Shown: one piece after another, positions 1 to 5,860 of the stretch
How positions within the stretch are numbered: position 1 is the first letter of the stretch
Layout of the letters: each line of letters begins with the position of its first letter
Source of the DNA: Capsulimonas sp.
GTDB lineage: Bacteria > Armatimonadota > Armatimonadia > Armatimonadales > Capsulimonadaceae
Assembly (NCBI GenBank): GCA_025963815.1
Contig: JAOQAA010000137.1
Span: 1 to 7,726, forward strand
DNA length: 7,726 nucleotides
Direction: 5' to 3'
Made by a program: the position numbers and the translations under genes
The notes under the pieces: generated by a model
The model's database searches: none
What the model saw: only the letters and a program-made list of their open reading frames with translations
Told to the model about the DNA's origin: nothing

Positions 1-1
1 C

Positions 2-1966
2 CATGAGGTGACCTCGAACAATCTGTTCGACGGGCAGGATCTCGCTCCGCCGACGCTGCCACGGGGCGCCAAAAGCGGCTGGTTCGTACGGGACGTGGCC
101 GCCGGCAGTTCGCTTCGGCCTCTTACGGTCGGCAAAACGACATTAGGAATGCGCCTGGACGGATTGAAGACGGTCGGCGGCGGCAAAATCGTCCAAGGCA
201 CGCTGCGCAATCTCACGCCGCGCGATCGTAATGTGACGGTGTACTATGTCGAGCGCTTCGACGCCGCAAAGCCCGTCTGGTGGAACCACATTCGGGACGG
301 CGTCCCCGCGACGGAATCCCGCGAGTATGCCGGCTTGACCCAGGCCGGCGCCGGCGCGACGGGGCAGCTTTCGCAGTACCCCTTCGGCTGCGTCACTGGG
401 ACCGGCGCGGGCCGCGCTCTGGGAACGCCGCCTTCTCTTGGAGCGCGCATCGCCCGGATCGCGTTTCGCCCGGACACGCACTTGATGTTCCTCGCCTGCG
501 ATCTGGCGCTGACGGCGAAGGGCGACACGGCGAAACACGATCAAGCTCCCGTCGCCGTGGCTCGCTATGATGTCGATCCCGACTGGGGATTCCGTGACGC
601 CGCCGCCCGGTTCTACGCGCTCTTCCCGGACGCCTATCAGCGGCGCGCGACGGCCGAAGGCATCTGGATGCCGTTCACCGATCCATCCAAGGTTTCCGGC
701 GTAGCCGATTTTCACTTCGCCTATCACGAGGGCGACAACAGCATCGCCTCCGACCGCCGTAACAAAATTCTTAGCTTTAAGTATGTCGAGCCGATGACCT
801 ACTGGATGCCGATGGCGAAGGGCGCGCCGCGCACTTACCCCGAAGCGATGAAGCTGGTGAAGCAGATCGCCACGAGCACCGATAAGATCGCCGCCCATCA
901 GGCGCAGGCGGTGCTCTCCTCCGGCAGCCAGGATTTGCGCGGCCAGTTCAATGTCGCCTTCCGAGATATGCCCTGGTGCGACGGCGCCGTGTGGGTGCTC
1001 AACCCCAGCCCCCGCGTGGGAACATCGTCGGGCCTGTGGACCAAGGCGCGCCTGAACCACGCCGGCTCGCCGATCCCCGGAGCGGCCAATCAGCCAGACG
1101 GGCAGTATCTGGATTCCCTGGAGGCCTGGGCGGACGTTCTGGACTACCGGCCCGAAAGTCTGCGCGCCTCCACCCAGGCGCTGTGCTTCCCGCAGGGCGG
1201 CGGACGCCCCACCCTGCCGACCTGGGTCTCGGTGTATGAATCGACGGAAGCGTTGTCCAAAGACCTGCACCGCCATGGCAAGCTCTTGATGGCGAACTCG
1301 GTGCCGTGGCGATTTTCCGCCTTCGCGCCGCTGCTCGACGTGATGGGAACCGAAACAAACATGTTTAGCGACGCCGGCGAATGGGCGCCGGAGCCAGACG
1401 CGATCATGAACCTGCGCCGCACGGCCTCCTACCACAAGCCTTACTTGCTGCTGCTGAACACCGATTTCACCAAAGTCAGCTATGAGAACATCGCCCGCTA
1501 TTTTGAGCGATGTCTCTTCTATGGCGTGTATCCGAGCATGTTCAGCGTCAACGCCGCCGACCATCCCTATTGGGAAAATCCGGCCCTTTACAACCGTGAT
1601 CGCCCTCTCTTCAAAAAGTATATCCCGGTCCTCCAGCGCCTCTCCGCAGCTGGCTGGGAGCCGATTACCTGGGCGAAGGCCGCGCAATCGGATGTATGGC
1701 TGGAAAGATATGGTAAGAATTACTTAACGGTGCTGAATTCGAAAGACACGTCCACAAATGCCGTTATTCGCATCGACGCCGCCAAATTCGGCTCCGGCGC
1801 GCGATCGGGGAAAACGCTTGTCGTGCGGGACGTCTTAACCGGACTTACGATCCCGGCGAAGATTTCGGGGAGTACAATCTCCGTCCAATTGCCGCTTCGG
1901 GGACAGGAAACGCGAGTGCTGTCTCTCGGGCTAACCCAGTTACGCAGGAAAGGATCGAACTCATGA
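2..1966 (+). CDS. Putative glycoside hydrolase-like protein, 5'-partial
   Basis: The reading frame is already open at the window edge. The first possible start, GTG at 8, has no visible ribosome site and begins mid-domain, so the true start is probably upstream. At least 652 residues are visible (numbered from GTG 8). I do not recognise a named family. Residues about 1-200 look beta-rich, like the N-terminal sandwich of many carbohydrate-active enzymes. There follows a conserved-looking stretch, D192-W-G-F-R then G218-I-W-M-P-F. The middle reads like a TIM barrel: a Y-L-D369-S strand end, an L-M-A-N-S strand, then V-M-G-T-E449-T-N. D369 and E449 are candidate catalytic acids by position only. 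Residues from about 575 form a C-terminal beta domain (N-Y-L-T-V-L-N onwards). The stop overlaps the next gene's ATG by four bases, so the two are translationally coupled. Role in glycan cleavage is inferred from fold-like features and the sugar-transport neighbours; a non-catalytic role is possible. Confidence 0.6.
   Translation, partial: HEVTSNNLFDGQDLAPPTLPRGAKSGWFVRDVAAGSSLRPLTVGKTTLGMRLDGLKTVGGGKIVQGTLRNLTPRDRNVTVYYVERFDAAKPVWWNHIRDGVPATESREYAGLTQAGAGATGQLSQYPFGCVTGTGAGRALGTPPSLGARIARIAFRPDTHLMFLACDLALTAKGDTAKHDQAPVAVARYDVDPDWGFRDAAARFYALFPDAYQRRATAEGIWMPFTDPSKVSGVADFHFAYHEGDNSIASDRRNKILSFKYVEPMTYWMPMAKGAPRTYPEAMKLVKQIATSTDKIAAHQAQAVLSSGSQDLRGQFNVAFRDMPWCDGAVWVLNPSPRVGTSSGLWTKARLNHAGSPIPGAANQPDGQYLDSLEAWADVLDYRPESLRASTQALCFPQGGGRPTLPTWVSVYESTEALSKDLHRHGKLLMANSVPWRFSAFAPLLDVMGTETNMFSDAGEWAPEPDAIMNLRRTASYHKPYLLLLNTDFTKVSYENIARYFERCLFYGVYPSMFSVNAADHPYWENPALYNRDRPLFKKYIPVLQRLSAAGWEPITWAKAAQSDVWLERYGKNYLTVLNSKDTSTNAVIRIDAAKFGSGARSGKTLVVRDVLTGLTIPAKISGSTISVQLPLRGQETRVLSLGLTQLRRKGSNS
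1946..1954 (+). promoter_or_regulatory. Shine-Dalgarno site for the first oxidoreductase
   Basis: A purine run, AGGAAAGGA, lies inside the end of the upstream gene, 8 bases before the ATG at 1963. It supports that start together with the ATGA overlap. Confidence 0.7.
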
Positions 1967-2955
1967 CATATCGTGTGGCCCTGATCGGGGCCGGAACGAT
2001 GGGCGGCGTCCACGCCCGCCACTGGAACGCCATGCCGGGCGCCGAAATCGTCGGCGTCCTGGACCCTCGGGCTGACGCGGCCCGCGCCGCCGGGCCGGCG
2101 TTCGCCGACTGGGACACGCTGATTTCCCAGTCCAAGCCCGACATCGTCGATATCTGCACCCCGACGCCGTTTCACCGCGAGTACGTGGAGAAGGCGGCGG
2201 CGGCCGGTAAGGCGATCTTCGTCGAGAAACCGCTCTCACGCAGCATCGAAGACTGCGACGCAATGCTCGCCGCCGTTGAGGCCGCCGGCGTGCCCGCCAT
2301 GTCCGGCCATGTGCTGCGCTACTTCCCCGAGTTCGCCGCCGCCAAGCGCGCGGTGGACGCCGGCAAGGTCGGCAAGCCAATCACGATCCGCACGGCGCGC
2401 ATGGCTGGCTTCCCAGACCTGGGCGGCCGCCCCAACTGGTACGCCGATCCGGCGCAGAGCGGCGGGCTGGTGCTGGACATGATCCTGCACGATTTTGACT
2501 GGCTGCGCTGGACCTTCGGCCCGGTCACGCGGGTCTTCGCCAAGGGCCTCTACGGTCAAGAAGAGTACTTCGGAGATCTGGATTACGCTCTGGTGACCCT
2601 GCGCTTCGCCTCCGGCGCCGTCGGCCATGTGACGGGCTCGTGGGCGCACCCCGGCGGTTTCCGGACGACATTGGAGATCGCGGGCGACGCGGGCCTCATC
2701 GAGCATGACTCGGACCGAAGCGCGCCGCTTTCGGCGATGCTCAAAACCAAGGGCGGCGCGGGCGGCGTCGCGGTGCCGGAAAGCCCGATGGCGCCGACCG
2801 AGGATCCGTATTACCAGGAGCTCGCCGCATTTGTCCACGCGCTGCAAAACAACCTGCCGCCTCCGGTCACGCTTCAGGACGCCCGCGAGGCAACCCGGAT
2901 CGCGCTGGCCGCATTGGAGTCCATTGAGACCGGAAAGTCGGTGACGCTGTCATGA
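1963..2955 (+). CDS. Gfo/Idh/MocA family oxidoreductase (canonical type)
   Basis: A 330-residue cytoplasmic NAD(P)-dependent sugar or cyclitol dehydrogenase, of typical length for the family. The N-terminal Rossmann fold shows beta strand V-A-L-I followed by G9-A-G-T-M-G14, the dinucleotide-binding glycine motif. The E88-K89-P90 motif supplies the family's catalytic lysine. The C-terminal alpha/beta domain carries G-G-L-V-L-D172-M-I-L-H176-D, matching the Asp-x3-His pair that with the lysine forms the active site of inositol dehydrogenase-type enzymes. No signal peptide is seen. The start is set by the ATGA overlap with the upstream gene and a good ribosome site 8 bases upstream. The next gene is another member of the same superfamily, also joined by a four-base overlap. 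Substrate cannot be read from sequence: inositol, glucose, a 3-keto sugar or an amino sugar are all possible. The family call is firm, the substrate unknown. Confidence 0.93.
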   Translation: MTYRVALIGAGTMGGVHARHWNAMPGAEIVGVLDPRADAARAAGPAFADWDTLISQSKPDIVDICTPTPFHREYVEKAAAAGKAIFVEKPLSRSIEDCDAMLAAVEAAGVPAMSGHVLRYFPEFAAAKRAVDAGKVGKPITIRTARMAGFPDLGGRPNWYADPAQSGGLVLDMILHDFDWLRWTFGPVTRVFAKGLYGQEEYFGDLDYALVTLRFASGAVGHVTGSWAHPGGFRTTLEIAGDAGLIEHDSDRSAPLSAMLKTKGGAGGVAVPESPMAPTEDPYYQELAAFVHALQNNLPPPVTLQDAREATRIALAALESIETGKSVTLS

Positions 2956-3950
2956 CATTGAAAATTGCAATCTTCTCCTTCGCCCATATGCACGCCCAGT
3001 CCTACGCCGCCGCCATCGCCGCCAACTCCGGCGCGACGCTCGCCGGCGTCTGGGACGCCGACGCCGCGCGCGGTCAGGCCATGGCGGACCTCTACAAAAC
3101 GACGTTCTATGCCTCCGAGCGCGAACTGCTCGCTCAGGGCCTGGACGGCGCCGTCGTCGCCAGTGAAAATGTCCACCATCGCCGTCTCGTCGAGATGGCG
3201 GCCGAGGCGGGCGTCAAAGCGATCCTCTGCGAAAAGCCGCTCGCGACCACCGTCGCGAACGCCAGGGCCATGGTGGACTACTGCGCCGCGCGCAATGTGA
3301 AGCTCGCAACAGCGTTTCCCTGCCGTTACTCGCCCGCCTTCCAGAGCCTGCTCCAGAAGGTCCAGGGCGGCGCCGTTGGCAAGGTCCTCGCGATCCGCGG
3401 CGCCAATCGGGGCAAAGCTCCGGGCGGCTGGTTCGTGGACAAAGCCCTCTCGGGCGGCGGCGCCGTTCTCGACCATACCGTCCACGCCGCCGACCTGAAC
3501 TGGCTGCTGCTCGGGCAGAACGCGACCGAAGTCTACGCCGAAACCGGCAGCGAGTTCCAGCACGCCGCGTGCGAGGATACGGGCTTCCTGACCATCAACT
3601 ATGATGGCGGAGTATTCGCCACTCTCGACACGAGCTGGTCCCGCCCAAAGAACTATCCCACCTGGGGCGATGTCACCATTCAAGTCGTCGGAACGGAAGG
3701 CGTGATTGACGCCGACCTGTTCGCGCAGAACCTCGTCTGCTACGATGACACGGCGGGAACCGCCTCCTGGTCCAACTGGGGCAGCGGCACGGACACCGAA
3801 ATGATCGCCGACTTCCTGCGCCTCACCGCCGGACAAGACGCGCCGCGCCTGGCGACCGGCGAGGACGGCCTGCGCGCCGTGCAAATCGCATTGACGGCTT
3901 ATGAATCCGCCGCCCTGGGCCAGCCGGTCCCTGTGGCAAGCGGCAATTAA
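2952..3950 (+). CDS. Gfo/Idh/MocA family oxidoreductase (variant nucleotide motif)
   Basis: A 332-residue protein, second of a tandem pair, starting in an ATGA overlap with the first; the ribosome site is poor (GGAAAG at 2932-2937, 14 bases away), so it probably relies on coupling. The catalytic signatures are intact: E94-K95-P96, then G-G-G-A-V-L-D174-H-T-V-H178 in the C-terminal domain. The first strand is I-A-I-F followed by S9-F-A-H-M-H14 rather than Gly-x-Gly-x-x-Gly, so the usual nucleotide-binding glycines are absent. From memory, a similar phenylalanine-alanine-histidine N-terminus recurs in a subgroup of the superfamily, so this is more likely a clade trait than decay; the rest of the fold is complete. 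It differs clearly from its neighbour and is not a recent duplicate. It probably acts in the cytoplasm on the same imported sugar, perhaps as a second oxidation or reduction step. Substrate unknown. Confidence 0.9.
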   Translation: MTLKIAIFSFAHMHAQSYAAAIAANSGATLAGVWDADAARGQAMADLYKTTFYASERELLAQGLDGAVVASENVHHRRLVEMAAEAGVKAILCEKPLATTVANARAMVDYCAARNVKLATAFPCRYSPAFQSLLQKVQGGAVGKVLAIRGANRGKAPGGWFVDKALSGGGAVLDHTVHAADLNWLLLGQNATEVYAETGSEFQHAACEDTGFLTINYDGGVFATLDTSWSRPKNYPTWGDVTIQVVGTEGVIDADLFAQNLVCYDDTAGTASWSNWGSGTDTEMIADFLRLTAGQDAPRLATGEDGLRAVQIALTAYESAALGQPVPVASGN

Positions 3951-3954
3951 AGGA
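3949..3954 (+). promoter_or_regulatory. Shine-Dalgarno site selecting a TTG start
   Basis: AAAGGA overlaps the stop codon of the upstream oxidoreductase and sits 7 bases before TTG at 3962. This is the main reason for choosing TTG over the in-frame ATG at 3980, which lies inside the signal peptide. Confidence 0.7.
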
Positions 3955-3961
3955 TACGAAA

Positions 3962-4717
3962 TTGCAGAATAAACAATGGATGGCGATGGGTCTGCTTCTA
4001 ACGCTCGCCGCCGCGCCGACCTGGGCGCAGAGCCAGCGAATGGCGGTTCCGTCGTACTTCGGCCCGGGATCGCTCTGGACGAAGATGGCGACGGCCGCGC
4101 CGCATGTGGGCCTGACGATCATCAACCCGAACAGCGGCCCCGGCGACACCGTGCGCGCGGACTATGTCGATCAGGTCAAGGCGATGCAGGCCAAGGGCGT
4201 CCGTGTGCTGGGGTACGTCCACACCAGCTACGGAAAGCGTCCCATCGCGGAGGTTCAGACGGAAGTCGATCGTTTCAACCAGTGGTATCACGTCGATGGG
4301 ATCTTCTTCGACGAGTGCTCGAACGACGACGCCAGCCTGCCATACTACGATCAGTGCCGCACCGTCGCCCGCGCCGGACACCCCAAAGCGATCGTGATGA
4401 TCAACCCCGGCACGCCTGTCACCGAGGGTTATATGAATGTCGCTGATGTAATCCTCACGTTCGAGAGCGATTACAACGCGTACCTCAAGCGGGCGCCCGA
4501 CGCCGCCTGGGTGGCGAAATATCCGGCTCGGCGCTTCATGCATCTGATTTACGGCGCGCCGGACGCCGCCGCCATGCGTAAGGCGATCCAACTGGGCAAG
4601 AAATGGCATGCGGGCTGGATGTATGTCACGCCCGACACCCTGCCCAACCCCTGGGATACGCTGCCGGAAGGCGCGTACTGGTCCGGCGAGCTCAAGACGC
4701 TGGGAGCCGCCAAGTAA
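3962..4717 (+). CDS. Secreted spherulin-4 family protein, GH135-like glycoside hydrolase
   Basis: A 251-residue exported protein. Residues 1-22 are a signal peptide: lysine at 4, hydrophobic M-G-L-L-L-T-L-A core, and a P-T-W-A22 cleavage site before Q23. The mature part is a TIM-barrel spherulin-4 domain spanning nearly the whole protein: V-P-S-Y-F-G-P-G-S-L-W near its start, then I-I-N-P-N-S-G-P-G, then V-L-G-Y-V-H-T-S-Y-G, then G-I-F-F-D117-E118. Further on are M-I-N-P-G-T, then L-T-F-E168-S-D-Y, and a C-terminal H-A-G-W-M-Y-V-T-P-D strand. The fungal member Sph3 (GH135) acts on galactosaminogalactan and uses an Asp-Glu pair plus a later Glu; D117, E118 and E168 match these in context and spacing. 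The start is TTG with a ribosome site 7 bases upstream. Its place directly before sugar permease genes suggests it releases fragments for import. Activity on GalNAc polymers is inferred; many bacterial relatives are untested. Confidence 0.88.
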   Translation: MQNKQWMAMGLLLTLAAAPTWAQSQRMAVPSYFGPGSLWTKMATAAPHVGLTIINPNSGPGDTVRADYVDQVKAMQAKGVRVLGYVHTSYGKRPIAEVQTEVDRFNQWYHVDGIFFDECSNDDASLPYYDQCRTVARAGHPKAIVMINPGTPVTEGYMNVADVILTFESDYNAYLKRAPDAAWVAKYPARRFMHLIYGAPDAAAMRKAIQLGKKWHAGWMYVTPDTLPNPWDTLPEGAYWSGELKTLGAAK

Positions 4718-4743
4718 TTGGATGGTCATATGAGACGATCGAA

Positions 4744-4748
4744 AAGGG
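4744..4748 (+). promoter_or_regulatory. Shine-Dalgarno site for the MalF-type permease
   Basis: AAGGG lies 7 bases before ATG 4756. It decides the start, since the frame stays open upstream into the spherulin-4 gene but those codons encode no transporter-like sequence. Confidence 0.6.
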
Positions 4749-4755
4749 CAAGTTC

Positions 4756-5634
4756 ATGGTATCCGCAAAGAAGAGCCTCGTCGGTTATGCGTTCATCAGT
4801 CCGTGGCTTCTGGGTTTCCTGGCGTTCACGGCGTATCCGTTTCTGACAAGCCTTTACCTGTCGTTCACGCGATACAACATCGTGCAGACGCCCGTTTGGG
4901 TCGGCGGAGCGAATTACCACAATCTGCTCACCGGCGACCCGCTGTTCTGGAAGTCGCTGGGCGTCACGTTTCATTTCGCCCTGATCGCGGTGCCCTTGGG
5001 AGTGATATTAGGCGTCACGCTCGCGCTGCTGCTCAATCTTGACTTGAAGGGCATGGGCGTCTACCGGACGATCTTCTTTCTGCCGTCGATCCTGCCGACA
5101 GTCGCCACATCCGTCGTGTTCTTGTGGCTGTTCAATCCGGAGATCGGATTGATCAACAGAATTCTGCGCGCAGTCGGCGTCACCGGTCCGGAGTGGCTGC
5201 AAAGCCCGCAGTGGGCGCTGCCCAGTCTCGTGATCCTTTCGCTCTGGGCGGTCGGCGGAAGCATGGTGATCTATCTCGCGGGTCTCAAGGACATCCCGAC
5301 CCATCTCTACGAAGCGGCGACGATCGACGGCGCGACCGCCTGGCAGCGCCTGCGCCACGTGACCCTGCCGATGCTGTCGCCGGTGATCTTCTTCAACCTG
5401 ATCATGGGCGTGATCGGCGTGTTCCAGTACTTCACCGAAGCGTACATCATGACGCCGGGCGGCGGCCCGGAGGACGCCACGCACTTCTACGCCGTCTATC
5501 TGTTTGAGCGCGCCTGGCGCTATCTGGACATGGGTTACGCCAGCGCAATGGCCTGGGTGCTGTTCCTGGTGATCATGGTCATCACGGGCCTACTCTTCTG
5601 GACACAGCGCCGCTGGGTGCATTACGAAGGCTGA
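4756..5634 (+). CDS. Carbohydrate ABC transporter permease, MalF/UgpA type
   Basis: A 292-residue inner-membrane subunit of a CUT1-type sugar importer. Six hydrophobic segments are visible at about residues 9-36, 69-95, 104-127, 153-177, 207-227 and 261-282. The cytoplasmic EAA loop that docks the ATPase is clear: E186-A-A-x-x-D-G192 with the L204-P205 end. The N-terminus (L-V-G-Y-A-F-I-S-P-W-L-L-G-F) and the E-A-Y-I-M-T-P-G-G-G-P stretch near 228-238 are typical of this subfamily. Length is normal for permeases without the long MalF periplasmic insertion. The gene begins 38 bases after the spherulin-4 gene, so it is likely in the same transcript. It is separated from the binding-protein gene by a 226-base gap holding an inverted-repeat element. 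No ATP-binding subunit is present in the window; such systems often share an MsmK/MalK-like ATPase encoded elsewhere. Substrate unknown, probably an oligosaccharide. Confidence 0.93.
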   Translation: MVSAKKSLVGYAFISPWLLGFLAFTAYPFLTSLYLSFTRYNIVQTPVWVGGANYHNLLTGDPLFWKSLGVTFHFALIAVPLGVILGVTLALLLNLDLKGMGVYRTIFFLPSILPTVATSVVFLWLFNPEIGLINRILRAVGVTGPEWLQSPQWALPSLVILSLWAVGGSMVIYLAGLKDIPTHLYEAATIDGATAWQRLRHVTLPMLSPVIFFNLIMGVIGVFQYFTEAYIMTPGGGPEDATHFYAVYLFERAWRYLDMGYASAMAWVLFLVIMVITGLLFWTQRRWVHYEG

Positions 5635-5666
5635 CGACAGCATAGACCAAATCAGGAAACAAGCCA

Positions 5667-5824
5667 AGAGGGCCGGCGGTTAAAACCGCGCCTAGAAGAG
5701 CGCCAAAACCGGCCTGCGCCGGTTAAAGGCCGTAGGTCGATCATCAAGACGTTCGAAAAATAGCATTGAGTCCACGGAGGTGGACTTTGGCGCACTTCTA
5801 GGCGCGGTTTCAACCGCCGGCTCT
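5667..5824. repeat. Nested inverted-repeat element, REP/MITE-like
   Basis: This fills most of the only long gap (5635-5860). The outer arms, 5673-5707 and 5786-5820, are reverse complements at 33 of 35 positions by eye; a few further bases (AGAG at 5667, CTCT to 5824) extend the match with a small offset. Each arm contains its own small hairpin, 5676-5689 and 5804-5817 (six-base stem, two-base loop). Inside are two perfect seven-base stems with four-base loops, 5707-5724 and 5769-5786. The centre, 5725-5768, shows no convincing pairing. There is no coding sequence or transposase, and I see no target duplication. The layout resembles dispersed extragenic palindromic elements of large bacterial genomes. 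In an operon transcript it would fold into a long branched stem, which could protect the upstream permease message or lower read-through. Whether it is repeated elsewhere cannot be seen here. Confidence 0.85.
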
Positions 5825-5835
5825 GATGCGATTCG

Positions 5836-5841
5836 TATAAA
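5836..5841 (+). promoter_or_regulatory. Possible -10 box upstream of the binding-protein gene
   Basis: TATAAA stands out in GC-rich surroundings, 20 bases before ATG 5861 and just after the inverted repeat. There is no TTGACA-like -35 at the right distance (that position falls within the repeat arm), nor an extended -10 TG. A separate promoter for the binding protein would make sense but the evidence is weak. Confidence 0.2.
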
Positions 5842-5860
5842 CGCTAAGCGACGAAAGAAA

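Noticed and set aside
143..1687. 514-residue open frame on the minus strand opposite the first gene
   Set aside because: It is rich in Arg, Gly and Ala with no recognisable domain, as expected from the antisense of a GC-rich gene. The plus-strand frame has domain-like sequence, a coupled downstream gene and a much more protein-like composition.
2874..3884. 336-residue minus-strand open frame opposite the second oxidoreductase
   Set aside because: The plus-strand frame has clear family motifs (E-K-P, D-x3-H); the antisense frame has none and its length follows from high GC.
1963..3950. Tandem oxidoreductases as a recent gene duplication
   Set aside because: Apart from family motifs the two proteins differ throughout, including at the nucleotide-binding motif, so they are anciently diverged members.
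1963..3950. Assigning either oxidoreductase as GH109 or as inositol dehydrogenase
   Set aside because: Only superfamily-level motifs are visible; length and N-terminus do not fit typical GH109, and D-x3-H is shared by enzymes with many substrates.
3998..4729. 243-residue minus-strand open frame opposite the spherulin-4 gene
   Set aside because: Antisense shadow; the plus strand encodes a signal peptide and the complete spherulin-4 motif series.
4603..4755. Extended start for the MalF-type permease, inside the spherulin-4 gene
   Set aside because: The extra residues do not resemble a permease N-terminus and would overlap the previous gene by over 100 bases; ATG 4756 has its own ribosome site.
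5707..5786. Inner hairpins as a rho-independent terminator after the first permease
   Set aside because: The stems are GC-rich but neither is followed by a run of T residues, and the importer genes continue downstream in the same direction.
5667..5824. CRISPR array or insertion-sequence remnant
   Set aside because: There are only two arms in inverted, not direct, orientation, no regular spacers, no transposase fragment and no visible target duplication.
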